Assembly (NCBI GenBank): GCA_963576565.1 | Contig: OY755045.1 | Coordinates: 42,674,409 to 42,738,408, forward strand | Source of the DNA: Aspidapion aeneum | Taxonomy: Eukaryota > Arthropoda > Insecta > Coleoptera > Brentidae | DNA length: 64,000 nt | Reading direction: 5' to 3' | In this document: positions 22,083 through 32,847 of the stretch, piece after piece | Layout of the letters: every line of letters starts with the position of its first letter | How positions within the stretch are numbered: position 1 is the stretch's first letter | Position numbers and translations under genes: made by a program | Notes under the pieces: generated by a model | What the model was told of the DNA's origin: nothing | Seen by the model: the letters and a program-made list of their open reading frames with translations, nothing else | The model's database searches: none

Positions 22083-24763
22083 GAATAGAATAGAATAGAA
22101 AAATACTTTATTGTCAAGAATACAAGTTCTGTAGACAAATTAGGCTATAGACTATTTTGGACTAAAACTACTTTACATGATTGATCATATTTTTATCATT
22201 ATTTTATCAAAAAGAGTTAAAATTTTTTTTAAAGCCTAAAAAAGTTGAAGAAAAATGACTTTATACCTAAAAGAAACCATTTTTAAAAAAATCTAATACT
22301 AACATGAAATCTGTAAAATAACACTAAGAAAACATTGTTTACATTTTTTTTCTTAAGTAAAACTGAACAAACACAAATAAAGGTGCTTGGCACCCAAAGA
22401 AAATACTCAGTACAAGAATATCAAAAAATAGATAAATAAAAAACAAGGAGTATTAAGGCTATATGAACTACTTCGGACTAAGACTAAGTTACATGATTCC
22501 TATTGTTATTATTATAAGTCCATCAATAAAAAGAATACAAAAAAAAAACATAACAAAATAAAAAAATAAAAAAGTCCAAAAAAGGACACAACATCATACC
22601 TATGTAACAATATTTTTTTTACTATAAAACAATATCACCCGTCAGTTTAGACATCAATTAATATATTAAAAAAAAAAACAGAAAACAAGCTGACCTAATT
22701 ATTAAAATTTTGTCAAGACATGCTTTGGCTATAAAATTCGTCAAGAGTATATAATGGAGTTTGTAATAAGAATTTTTTCAATTTTTTCCTAAAAATCCCA
22801 ACAGAAGCAGCACATCTAATATTTTCAGGGAGAAAATTAAATATTTTCCTTCCCTCATAAATTATTGATCTTTTTGTAAGAGACCTTTTAGGAATTGGTA
22901 ATGCTACATGGTTTTGTTGTCGAGTAACTTGTGCATTTCCGCCCCCATCATTCCTAACATAATTTTTATATACCAAACTTGCAGTCTCAAGTACAAAAAC
23001 TGATGTAAGAGTGAGAATTTTTAAGTTTGTAAAATGTCGCCTGCAAGATTCTCTTGAAGATATGTCCGCTATAAAGCGTATGGCTTTTTTTTGTAAAACA
23101 AATAAAAGATTTAGATATTGAGAGGCTGTTCCCCAAAATGCTATGCCATACCTCAAGTGGGATTCGAATAGAGAAAAATAAACTTTTCTGGCTATATCAG
23201 CTCCCAACTCTAATCTGACGCTTCTGACAGCAAAACATCCTGATGAAAGTTTTTGACTTAATTTGAAGATGTGCTCATCAAACCGTAATTGGTCATCAAT
23301 ATGGAGTCCTAGAAATCTGGTGACAGATTCACTGTGAAGAGGGTGGTCACCGAGGTTAATGTTCGAGATATTACCCTTAAAGCTGAGGATGTTGGATTTA
23401 TTAACATTAAAACAGAGGCGGTTTGCATCGCACCACTTCTTTATTTTTTGCAGATCTTGAAATATGCTCAGCTCTAGAACGCTAATGTCCTTGTGGTGCC
23501 ATAAAACAGATCATCTGCAAAAAGTGTAAATTCACCCAAAATATCCAGCTGAACAAGATCATTAATATATATCAAGAACAACAATGGACCCAATACTGAG
23601 CCTTGGGGAACGCCACAGTTTACACCCAACGAAGAAGACGACGACCCTGATGCCGACACATACTGTGTACGATGCGTCAAGTAAGACCTAAACCATGACA
23701 ACACTGAGCCCCTGAAACCATAGCGCTCAAGCTTTCGCAACAGTATTCCGTGATCCACACAATCAAACGCCTTGGACAGATCACAGAACACTGCCGCAAC
23801 CGCCTCACCCTTATTGATCTCAGTATAGACTCGGTCAAGAAAGTTAAACATAGCGTCATTAGTTCCTTTGGATGATTGAAATCCAAACTGCTTTGGTGTA
23901 ATAAGCTTAAACTTTTTGAGGTAGGTCCACATGCGCTTTTTAACTATTTTTTCTATGACTTTTGATAAAGTTGAGAGAAGTGAAATAGGCCTGTAATTTG
24001 AGGGGGAATCTATACAGCCGCCCTTATGAAGCGGGACAACAATTGAACTTTTTAAGCAGTCTGGAAATGAGCCTCTCTGAAAAGAGTCGTTTATAGCGGA
24101 ACAGAGTGCTAAAAGAGCATTATTTGGTAGCTTCATTAGAACTTCGACCGAAACTTCATCTTCTCCAGAAGATTTTTTATTTTTAATGTCTTTTAAAGCT
24201 TCAAGTAATTCTGATGGCTCAACATTATTAAATTGAAACGAGCTTGAGACGGAAATGTCAGACAGGTATTCCATTGGATCAGTTTCGTTTGTTGAAAGGT
24301 GTTCTGTCAACTTACTGGCAATGCTGCAGTAGAATTCATTTAGAAGGTTGCAGTCTACCCCAATCTGATTAAGTTTCTTTGGTACACTGTTCCCTCTAAA
24401 TTCATTTATAATGCTCCAGCTCTCTTTCTGTACATTTTTAGAATTCTGAAGTCTATCACTGTAATGTTTTTATTTGGCTAAATTAATTAAGTTTTTATGA
24501 ATATTTCGATATTTATTACAATACAGTATAAACCATTCGTCCTTTAAAAACCTTCTAATGTAATTTAAACTTCGTAGATTAACTGAAGATATTTTTAGGC
24601 CCAAGGACAACCATTGTTTCAATACTTTTTGTTTTGGCTTCACCCACCTTAGTGGAAACGCTCGTCTAAAGTTATCCAAAAGAACTTTGTAGAAGGATAA
24701 GATGGGTTCTGGTGACTGTTCAATACCCTGCCAATTGACTCTTTGACACTGATTTTTGAATTG
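22083..24763 (-). mobile_element. CR1/Jockey-group LINE, 5'-truncated, with pentanucleotide tail
   Basis: Reads right to left. Its 5' end at about 24763 already lies in the linker between endonuclease and RT. It continues through RT and the C-terminal domain (see 22713-24763), a 3' UTR of about 630 bp, and ends in a (TTCTA)n tail at 22083-22100 after 'caataaagtatttt'. The 3' UTR contains an imperfect internal duplication ('ggactaa(a/g)acta...ttacatgat' at about 22157 and 22486). Missing 5' sequence and a 3' short-repeat tail are typical of target-primed reverse transcription. Confidence 0.88.
22713..24763 (-). pseudogene. LINE reverse transcriptase (CR1/Jockey group), frameshifted
   Basis: Three consecutive frames. 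First, 24760-24470: linker with FPLRWVKPKQKVLKQWLSLG. Next, 24310-23474: RT fingers and palm with NYRPISLLSTLSKVIEKIV, FCDLSKAFDCVDHGILLRKL, GVPQGSVLGPLLFLIYINDL and FADD. Then, from about 23490 to 22713: WHHKDISVLELSIFQDLQKI, a thumb-like segment (VTRFLGLHIDDQLRFDEHI) and the C-terminal domain (SHLRYGIAFWGTA..., RSIIYEGRKIFNFLPENIR). A 1-2 nt indel directly after FADD and another near 24470 break the frame. The catalytic aspartates are still encoded. The endonuclease is absent. It resembles typical insect 'jockey-like' RNA-directed DNA polymerases. Confidence 0.9.
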
Positions 24764-25013
24764 AGGATATTTTTTTCTTAATATTGTATTGTCATCGGAC
24801 CACTATGTGCATTCCAAATTTTATCCATATCGGATAACGGGAAGTGTGTCAAAAACACATTTTTCTATAAAAGGCGTGGGGGTAGGGGTGGAAGGATATT
24901 TTTTTCTTAATGTTGTATTGTCATGGGACCACTATGTGTGTACCAAATTTCATCCAAATCGGATAATGGGAAGTGTGTCAAAAACGCTTCACAAGATTTG
25001 ATAGATAGATAGA
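24764..25013 (+). repeat. Tandem pair (129-bp period) with LINE/SINE-tail-like end and (GATA)n
   Basis: 'aggatatttttttcttaat' starts at 24764 and 24893. Each copy carries 'gaccactatgtg', 'ccaaatttcatccaaatcgg' (or a variant) and 'gggaagtgtgtcaaaaac'. The second ends in a GATA run (24998-25013). The end resembles the 3' tails of insect retroposons, but the parent element is not identified. Confidence 0.7.
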
Positions 25014-25015
25014 TA

Positions 25016-25184
25016 CAGTCGAACCTCTATAACTCGAACCTGAAGGGACAACCGAAACAGTTCGAGTTATGGAGAGTTCGAGTTATAGAAACTCGAGTTA
25101 CATAGGTTAAAATATATGTAAAATGTGCAGGGACCGCTTTAAAGGTTCGAGTTATAGGGGGGTCGAGTTAGAGAGATTCGACTG
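25016..25184. mobile_element. pogo/Tigger-type MITE (169 bp), TA duplication
   Basis: Ends CAGTCGAACCTCTATAACTC and the inverse finishing at ...GACTG, with 'gttcgagttat' repeated internally at 25061, 25077 and 25145. TA at 25014-25015 and 25185-25186. It landed at the end of the GATA run. Confidence 0.88.
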
Positions 25185-25249
25185 TAGTTAGATAGTTAGA
25201 TAGTTAGACAGAACATCTGAAGCTAAATAAAAGCTTGTAAAAATCGATC

Positions 25250-25340
25250 ATTTTCACATCATTTTTTTAATAGGAAATTGTTATCTGATACAATCGGGGA
25301 AGAATTTCGGGCCTACAAGGGACATTCCTCTAAATAAATA
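25250..25340. repeat. Repeat B, right part of split copy
   Basis: 'aataggaaattg', 'cggggaagaatttc' and 'attcctctaaataa' correspond to 26370-26445. Continues the B copy that stops at 21668. Confidence 0.55.
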
Positions 25341-25549
25341 AAAAATAAAAATACAAAAAATTGCAGGTCATCTGGTAGGAAAACGTGTATTGTTAAACCC
25401 TTACAAGACCAACAATTGCCGCTTTTGTCATCAATAAAGTGCCCTCTGCTGGTCGATAAGAATTATTTTTAAAACAATAGCAATATCCTTGTCTTTTCGG
25501 TTTTTTACGAAACCGGACCATCAGAGCCGCAGCTAGCATTTTTGGCGCC

Positions 25550-25725
25550 CGAGGCAGCATTTAAAATTTTTAGTCCCTTTCACCTTGATAGAGGTTTTAC
25601 CAAATCAAAATGGTAAATTATATTTGACATTCTCATATACTTTTCGCATTGTTTTTTAATTGAGTTGTTTGGTATGGAAAGTGGCACGTTTTCGTCTTCA
25701 CTTTACACACTAAAAATAGGGCGGA
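25550..25725. repeat. Repeat N, copy 1
   Basis: Shares 'gatag(a/g)ggttttac(c/t)aaat', 'gagt(t/tt)gtttggta' and 'gaaa(g/a)tggcac' in order with 27190-27375. Diverged. No coding signal. Confidence 0.45.
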
Positions 25726-26139
25726 CTATAAACAAACAAATTGTGTGTAAGTGATTGGAAGAAAATATAAACATTTGCACGTGTATAAGTACCGGTGTTT
25801 TTTTTTAAATTTATATATTTTATACAGGAGGACGTTAATTAGACATTTTCACCTTAACATTGTTAACTCCTAGAGAATGAGCCAGAAATCGAACAAAATG
25901 TTCGAAAAAGGGCTGTTTCTATAAGGCTTAACCCGTGTTTGAGGTTTCTATGTGTAATTTTAAACAGTGAGACCAACATTGTTTACTGGACGCTATTTCC
26001 TGAATATGTACAGGGGGCCACAAAATACCTATAAAAATACTTTAATTACCTGTCTAAAAATCACTGCTTATTTAGCATTAATTGAATATACATAATTCCA
26101 TCCACCCTTTTGACATTTTTTTAGATCAATATAATGGCA

Positions 26140-26449
26140 CAGATTTTTAAGGGTCAGAGTTGCACCGATATTCTAGTGTAAATGTAATTTGTGGTTGTTT
26201 AGAAATACACGGTTTTCTCCAAGACGGCTACAGATTTTTACAAAAACTTTCCTTAATTATTGAAAGTAATCTTTTGTCTAGGACCAGAATTATTTTTAAG
26301 TTTAAACAAAATGTCAAAAATTAGATAAAATTATGCTTAAATATAGTCACAAAGCGACAATTTTATAATAATTTTTTTCATAGGAAATAGATCTTTGTTT
26401 TAAACGGGGAAGAATTTCCGTCTTACTGGTGATATTCTTCTAAATAATA
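26140..26449. repeat. Repeat B, uninterrupted copy
   Basis: Counterpart of 21455-21668 plus 25250-25340, without the ~3.6 kb of nested insertions. Its right edge is the start of repeat A copy 3. Confidence 0.6.
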
Positions 26450-27147
26450 AAAATACTCTGCCAATCTAAGGGCACCTAAGCTCACACTAGGTACTATAAT
26501 TATAGTGTACGTGTGAGTTAATATATAACTAAAAACTGAAATATATTTTATTGAACTCCAGACTCAATTACCTTTCGTTTGATACCACACAAGCCATGTT
26601 TTGACTTAAACTTTAATTTTTCAAATCTACCCCCACCTTTTCTTTAAAACTAAAATGTATTTTGTTTAACTCCAGACTCAATTACCTTTCGTTTGATATC
26701 ACACACGCCATATTTCCACATAAACACTAATTTTTTAAATTTACCCCCACCCTTTTTTTAAAAGTAAAATGTATTTTACTTAACTCCAGACGCAATTACC
26801 TTTCGTTTGATATCACACACGCCATATTTTTACATAAACTAATTTTTATATATATACCCCCACCCTTTTATTTGGCTTGTGTTCGGTGGATTTTCCCGAC
26901 CCAAAACCCAGCGTAGGTACCAAATTTCATTAAAATCGGGCAAGCGGTTTTTGAGTTATGCGCGTTGGTCGTTACAGACAGACATACAGACAGACAGACA
27001 AACAGACAGACGGCGCAACAAAAAAGTTTCAAAATCATCTGAAACGCAAAGATATATAAAAAATTTTGAAATCGGAGCAACTTTTTTTTCTCGAAAAAAT
27101 TAGGATCACTATAGCTCACACTACTATAGTGTAGTGTGAGCTAAAAA
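26450..27147. mobile_element. Repeat family A, copy 3
   Basis: Same structure as copies 1 and 2: left palindrome (about 26482-26520), three ~110-bp subrepeats, tail-like module at 26920-27012 with a short GACA run, and a terminal hairpin 'tagctcacactac...gtagtgtgagcta' at 27112-27143. Inserted at the end of repeat B. Confidence 0.75.
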
Positions 27148-27189
27148 TTGTTAAAATTAAAAGGCATCTGGGACGTTTAAAACGCTTAC

Positions 27190-27375
27190 AATTTATAAAA
27201 TGTTCGTATCCTCTCTTCCTTTGATAGGGGTTTTACTAAATTCAAAATTACAAGTTGTTTTTTACACTCGCGTGCGGAAAATACTAACTTGCGGCAATTT
27301 TTTTAGATGAGTTTGGTACGGAAAATGGCACTTTTTGACACTGTCGTATTTTCACTTTATTTAGCCATCTTTTAA
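27190..27375. repeat. Repeat N, copy 2
   Basis: Diverged counterpart of 25550-25725, same orientation. Confidence 0.45.
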
Positions 27376-27627
27376 TATTTTTGTTACTGTGTGAAAAGTG
27401 GCAAAAAACTATCGTTTAAAATATCTAATTATCGTCTACTGCCTAAGCATAATTTATGTTTGCACTTTTTTTGGGCCTTTTTTTTCCTCTTCGCATTAAG
27501 TCGAAGTCTCCATTTTTTGCCTTTTCTTCGTTTATCCATACTTACTACCAATGTTTACAGGACTGTTATATAATCAAAGTTACTACCCAAATGCACTCAA
27601 TAAACGAATAAGTACACTTAGTTCAAT

Positions 27628-28205
27628 AAATAGAGGCCAAAATAGGGGGGTTACCCAACAAAAGATCCGGTAGTTCTGAATTTTGGATATGTTGTTAAGC
27701 TCAGGAGGGTAGTTAAAAATCTGAGTTTTCGTCACCCCCACCCCTGTGCTCCCTTCGCCATCTTGAAAAAACCATCAAAAATTGGCACTTTTTTTAGTTT
27801 TTTGCCTTTAGTTTTGTTCCAGTACACATTGAAATTTTTTAGAGGATATAATTATCTACAATTGAGTGGTACCATGGTTGTTCTGCGAGCAGTAGTAACG
27901 GAGCTAGATAATTTCCAAAAATGACTAAAATCACGTGCTTGGGCAAATTTTCAGATTTTTTCGACTTTAGACGGCATAAGCTCCGAAATACTTTGTTCTA
28001 GGGTAAAATTTCTAAGAAGATATCTTGTAGAGAATTTTATCAGCTACAAAATTCATTCTTTAAATGTATTTTTAAATATTGTAGCGGAGTGGGAGTAACT
28101 TTTAACTTAAAGTAAGTAAGTTAGAAAATAATAATTTTTATAAATTTAGTGTTTTAAACGGCACGTTTTTTATTTATTTTTATTTTTTCGTGTAAATTTA
28201 GTGAC
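27628..28205. mobile_element. Foldback D, copy lacking its right arm
   Basis: Collinear with 42556-43138: 'tccggtagttctgaatttt', 'gttgttctgcgagcagtagt', 'aaaatcacgtgcttgggcaa' and 'aacggcacgttttttat' are shared. The inverted right arm of D (43139-43346) is not present here. Confidence 0.8.
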
Positions 28206-28309
28206 GTACAAAAAGGTAAGAGAGCTTAGGGGTTAAACACCTCCTTAAGCTAACCACCTCTTCAAAAAACCCCCCCAGACCCCCCAAAATCTAACATATT
28301 CAGGTTTTC

Positions 28310-28705
28310 TCAAAAAATACGCTTCTAAGAGAAAAATGTGTAATATACTTTATTGTAGACAATGAAATTTCGTTTTGAAAAAGGTACAACTCGATGGGGG
28401 TCCACTATTTATAAACACTTCAGCGGCGTCCGTTAATTGAAGTAATTTAAAAAAGTAAAAAAATATCCATGTTTTTTCCATGATTTATTCGATTTTTTTT
28501 TAAACCAAGGTTTATAGAACAAAATGTGTTATACATTATTGTAGCAAATAAAATTTCCTTTAAAATGCTGTACAAGAAAGTCGGATTGGTTTCATGGTTA
28601 TAAATTCAGAGGCGCCCGTAAATTTAACCAATTTTAAAAAATCACAAATTAAAATATTTTGTGTTTTTTTAGTTTCTTCCACTTTAACACCCGATTGGCC
28701 CCTTT
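28310..28705. repeat. Tandem array H, first block (~180-bp units)
   Basis: Two diverged units keyed by 'tttattgtagacaatgaaat' (about 28350) and 'attattgtagcaaataaaat' (about 28536), each followed by '(g/a)gcg(g/c)cg(t/c)ccgt(t/a)aatt(t/g)a'. Stops at foldback G. Confidence 0.65.
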
Positions 28706-28708
28706 GTG

Positions 28709-29945
28709 CGCCGGCGAATATTCTACATAAACAGCCCGCCATCTTTGTTTAAAGATGGCGAAAAGGAGTTTGAATCCAATGTACGTAACTTTTTTATTAT
28801 TATATTAATTTTGCTCACACAAATTGTGATAAGCTTCTACTATAATGGCCTTTCCAAAACACCATCAATACTTTGTTTTTCTGTTGTCTCTATACTGTAA
28901 ATTCTGTTTTTTCCTCAAATACACTGTTTTATTTTTAGGTTTTTTAATTTCTTAAAGAAAACTACTGGTTTTACAAAAAAGTTTAAAAAATATGCCGATT
29001 TTTAATATGTATATATGGTCGGTACAATTTTTGCTGTAGGTTAAGCCGTTCTTGAGTTAAGGTTGGTTCAGCCTCATAAATTACATTAGATTAAATGAAA
29101 TTAACTTACCCTAAGCCAATTTTTACAGTTTTTCTGAAGTTTTTCACTTCTATTTCTGTAAACAAGAAAAAATCTCTAGTCTAATTTGGCTTAGGGTAAG
29201 TTAATGTAAGTTAATTTAATTTAATTTAATCTAATATAATTTATGACACTGAACTGACCTTTATACTTAAAAAAGCACTAAATTGGCCTAAACCTACCCC
29301 TGGGTAAATTTCACGTTTTCATCAAAGTCATAAAGATCACTAAAAAACTACACAAATCGAAAGAGGATGTCAAGCTAAATAAGAAACGGCTAATAGTAAT
29401 ACAATAAAATTGTAAATTACGATTTGGCCATGTTTAAGCCGCCATATCTAGCTCAGTATCAGTTACTGTTTGGAACTAATAGTTGTTTCTTATTAAGCTT
29501 GACATCCTCTTTCGATCTGTATAGTTTCGTAGGGAATTTCATGACTTTGGTGAAAACGTGAAAATGTTGTAAAATATACCTAAATGTTTTTTGACTCGAG
29601 AACCGCTTAACCCACAGCAAAAATTAGACCCACCGTGAATACATATTAAAAATCGCCAATTTTTTATATTTGATGTTTTTTGTGTAAATCCAGTAGATTT
29701 CTTTAAAAATTAAAAAAAAACCTAAAAAACAGTGTATTTGTGGAAATTACAGAATTTACAGTATGGTGACAACGGAAAAACAAAGTATTGATAGTGTTTT
29801 CGAAAGGCCATTATAGTAGAAGCTAATCACAATTTGTTTGAGTAAGACCGATGTAAAAATAACAAACGTACATTTGATTCAAACTCCTTTTCGCCATCTT
29901 TAAACAAAGATGGCGGGTTGTTTATGCAGGATTTTCGCCGGTACC
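28709..29945. mobile_element. Foldback element G (~1.24 kb) with arms of ~350 bp
   Basis: Left-arm landmarks 'cccgccatctttgtttaaag' (28736), 'aggagtttgaatccaatgta' (28764), 'ataatggcctttccaaaaca' (28843) and 'ggttaagccgttcttgag' (29040) recur inverted at about 29910, 29877, 29806 and 29597. Each tip carries its own small hairpin (cgccatctttg...aaagatggcg). Inner segments 29318-29396 and 29480-29560 also pair. No transposase remnant. It interrupts array H. Confidence 0.82.
29072..29263. mobile_element. Small palindromic insertion inside the left arm of G (~190 bp)
   Basis: 'ttaacttaccctaagcc' (29102) pairs with 'ggcttagggtaagttaa' (29188), and the pairing extends outward through 'aaattacattagattaaatg' and its degenerate complement. 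It has no counterpart in the right arm, so it appears to have inserted after G formed. Confidence 0.65.
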
Positions 29946-30044
29946 TCCATGTTTTTGTGACATGGTCTTATCACGAATTGACTAAAAAATAAGAATCGGT
30001 TTGCAAGACTATACTAATTTAATTTAAGGGATAAATAAGCTTAC

Positions 30045-30161
30045 CTGACCTTTCGGCTTCCTATTGGCCAACCAGTTGAGCAATTTTTCGCTGGTTTTCT
30101 TCAAAAAATTGATTTGATGCTGTGCGGAAGCTTTGGAAGAAGATGACTTTTGCGTTGGCAT
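30045..30161 (-). CDS. Candidate first exon, unidentified protein
   Basis: Minus-strand ATG at 30161 opens 39 codons (MPTQKSSSSKASAQHQINFL, then a basic segment ending KPKGQ). They end exactly at a consensus splice donor, CAG followed by GTAAGC (30044-30039). The frame hits a stop a few codons beyond, as expected in an intron. The peptide is Ser/Lys-rich and I do not recognise it. No acceptor-linked downstream exon is evident to the left. It lies between foldback G and a retroposon tail, so it could be a transposon-borne exon or chance. Confidence 0.25.
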
Positions 30162-30539
30162 AACACTCGATTTTTTTCATATTAATTTATTTGCATAATG
30201 AATCACATTTTTTTGATATAATGTCGAGGAGGTTATTGTTCATAAGTTTTTTCCTTCTTCGATTCATTGTTACTTTTGTTTTTATTATTTTCTCACTTTT
30301 TTGTCTTTAATATTAGTTAAAGTGGGTTTCATAGGTTCCTTATTTAGTCCAATTATATTTTCGTTTTTGTTTATTTGTTATTTAATATTTTTTACTGTTA
30401 TTCGTTCTTGTTTGTCTTTTTTATGTTCACTTTAAATCCCGCTTTCCTTTTATTATGTCAACACAGTTGCAATGCAAATAAATTGAATTGTCTCTTCATT
30501 AATTTATTTTAATATTTTACTTAATTACAACATTGTTTC

Positions 30540-30645
30540 TAGTTTCCGTCTGTCTGTCTCTCGATTTGTCTGCGGATTTTTAATCAACGTTCTTAGCTTG
30601 AAAACTGTTAAGCCGATTTTCATGAAATTGATGCTGTAAAGCCCC
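30540..30645 (-). repeat. Retroposon-tail-like module (minus)
   Basis: On the minus strand: 'caatttcatgaaaatcgg', 'cttaacagttttcaagcta', then GACAGACAGAC-type repeats. This is the tail module also seen in families A and J. Confidence 0.55.
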
Positions 30646-30719
30646 GCCGCCTAAATACGCCACTGGTTTAAATTAGTGGGATTAGATTGATGACAAACTC
30701 AAACATAAAGACATGTTTG

Positions 30720-31219
30720 TAACATGTTTTACCCGATTTCCTTAAACCCTTCTCTGTTGCAAAAAATGTATCCAACGTTTTATTGTAGATAATAAAATTT
30801 CCTTTTCAACCCTGTATAAGATTAGTTTTTTAACTAACAATTCAGGAGCGTCCCTAACTTAAATCAAGTTTTATAAATCACTAAACCATTTTTGTTACAT
30901 GTTTTATAAAATTTTCTCAGAAACTAAGCTCATTTACCGAAAAAATATGTAAAATACTTTATTGTAGCCAATGAAATTCAGTTTTGAAAAATATGTAATT
31001 CAGTGGCATTAGACTGACAAGACTGATGGTAAAGTCTCCAGCGGCGATCCGATTTTCTTAAAAACCAAGCTCGTTATCAAAAAATGGGTTCTTGATTATA
31101 GACAAAAAGATTTTGTTTTAAATGCGAAAACTTCAGGGGCGTCTATGAATTCAGTCAATTTTGTTACAGGTTTTATACAATATTCTTAAAAACCAACACC
31201 CTTACTACAAAATGTATTT
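30720..31219. repeat. Tandem array H, second block
   Basis: Units keyed at about 30780 ('tattgtagataataaaattt'), 30958 ('tattgtagccaatgaaatt') and 31098, with 'caggggcgtctatgaattc'-type motifs between. Ends at a TA where the pogo-like element is inserted; a stub of the array follows at 32305-32345. Confidence 0.65.
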
Positions 31220-31257
31220 TAGGGGACAGCGGGGCTAGATGAAGATGTTAAGGATTA

Positions 31258-31420
31258 TTTGATTTGATTTGATTCGATTCGATTCGATTCGATTCGATTC
31301 GATTTGATTCGATTCGATTTGATTTGATTTGATTTGACTTGATTTATTTCACATTATAAAAATTAACATTTTGACTAAGGAGAAAAGAGCATCGACCACC
31401 TCTTAATAAACTTAAGGGCA
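31258..31420 (-). mobile_element. LINE 3' end with (GATTT/GATTC)n tail
   Basis: Pentanucleotide run at 31258-31345, followed on the plus strand by 'gatttatttcacattataaa'. On the minus strand this is a 3' UTR end with AATAAATC running into a short-repeat tail, as in CR1/Jockey-type LINEs. No coding part remains. Its exact 5' truncation point is not visible. Confidence 0.65.
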
Positions 31421-31615
31421 CGATTGTCTTTGTCTGTTGTTGTCTGGATTAAGACCTTGTTAATTGTTAGATAGATGTTTTGGTTTATAAAAATTAAAAA
31501 AAAACACACAAAAATTTAAGCCTTAATAATCTACAATAAAATTTAAAAAATGCAATTTTATCATCTTGCCCCACTAGCGGGGTAAGTTGACGAACCTATT
31601 AGGGCAAGATGACGA

Positions 31616-31744
31616 CTAGGCGCATAGGTCACAAATGAACGTCACCTTCTTTTCATGTGAGGTGCACGCTTTATGCCACCAAACCTCACAACCTTCACAT
31701 TTAATCCAGTCTTCCATTATAGATTTAATCCATGGTTCGTGGCA
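31616..31744 (-). pseudogene. Transposase C-terminal PHD-like zinc finger (pogo-type relic)
   Basis: Minus-strand frame: CHEPWIKSIMEDWIKCEGCE, then VWWHKACTSHEKKVTFICDLC and a stop (31616-31618). The spacing C-x2-C-x4-H-x2-C and F-x-C-x2-C, with W before H, is the second half of a PHD-type finger. Such a finger is known at the C-terminus of many invertebrate pogo/Tigger-like transposases. Just upstream, another frame (31998-31717) has a lysine-rich stretch, so a frameshift probably separates the two. The DDE domain is gone. Confidence 0.72.
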
Positions 31745-32399
31745 CCCCGGACCGAAAATATTTTTATTGTTCTTTTTTGTTTGTGGTAGGTTTTGATTAC
31801 CATCATTAAAAACTTTCTTTTACACTTTTGCATGGGTTTTATTTTTATTTTCTTGTTCAATTTTTTTTTAAGCTCTTCTTTATTTGAAATCGTCGTTTTA
31901 ATGAAAGCTCTCTGCTCGAACGAATTTTTCATCTTGCCCCCGCTAACTTGCCCCTCGGTACAAGTTTTTAGCCAAAAATAAAAACCAAAAACGACCAAAG
32001 ATGGTAATTTACATTTTCTTATATAGAAAACATAATAAATAATTTCCTAGTTACTAACAAAGATTATTTTTATATTAGATTTGTTCGCAAACCCTTATTT
32101 TTCGACAATCAAATTATATAAGCGACGACTCGGAATATAGATGCTAAGCCACTGTACTATTATTATTCTTACGAGCTTCATCAATCTTTAACCCATTAAT
32201 CTTTGACTTTAAAGTGTTCTAACATCACAGTAATAAACTCGTTTTTTAATTTAAATTGAGTTCGTTAACTTGCCCCGTTCTTCATCTTGCCCCGCTCTCC
32301 CCTATACTTTACTGTATATAATAAAATCTCCTTGTGGTGTCTCACAAAGTGAGATCATTGTTTTGGTTAACTTTCCAAGGAAGTACGTAAATTGTCACA

Positions 32400-32480
32400 A
32401 CTAGTTTCAGCGCTTTCTCTAAAATCGGTGTAGTAGTTCCAAAGCTTTCGGGAGACAGACAGACATACATTATAACAAGA
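32400..32480 (+). repeat. Retroposon-tail-like module
   Basis: 'aaaatcggtgtagtagttcc' followed by 'gagacagacagacataca'. Same design as the tail modules in families A and J. Parent element not recognised. Confidence 0.5.
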
Positions 32481-32523
32481 CGGTATCAAAATGCTTGGAA
32501 AGGTAGAAGTAAAATAATGCAAA

Positions 32524-32680
32524 CAAGGGCGTATCCAGCTTAAAACAGAAAAGGGGGAAGGTTTCTGAATTCAATTGCTTCATTAAGGGGGAAAATTTAT
32601 AATCTATTCCAATTAAATTGTCTTATTTCGAAAAATATGGTAAGACAGCTGTTCCCCTGCCCCTCCTGGATACGTCCTTG
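32524..32680. mobile_element. hAT MITE (157 bp), 7-8-bp TSD
   Basis: Ends CAAGGGCGTATCCAG and, inverted, CAAGGACGTATCCAG. ATGCAAA is duplicated at 32517-32523 and 32681-32687; the eighth base is ambiguous because the element starts with C. Interior non-coding. Confidence 0.88.
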
Positions 32681-32847
32681 ATGCAAACGAGTGAATCTAG
32701 GTATGAATTGAGCCCATTGTTGGTATTAAATCAAACACGCGTTTGCATTTTTCAAAGTTAGATAACTCCAATGAAACTCAATTTCCATAAAGATTCCGAA
32801 TAAAATTGGCATAAATGAATACGCAGACGAGTAGATAAAATGTAAAA

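Larger units (their letters stand above)
31222..32302 (-). mobile_element. pogo-like Tc1/mariner element relic (~1.08 kb), TA duplication
   Basis: Ends GGGGACAGCGGGGCTAGATG (left) and, on the minus strand, GGGGAGAGCGGGGCAAGATG (right), flanked by TA at 31220-31221 and 32303-32304. The motif TCATCTTGCCCC or its complement recurs subterminally (31561, 31602, 31930, 32266, 32281). A minus-strand coding remnant ends in a PHD-like zinc finger. A LINE tail (31258-31420) is inserted near the left end. Array H sequence resumes after 32304. Confidence 0.82.
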
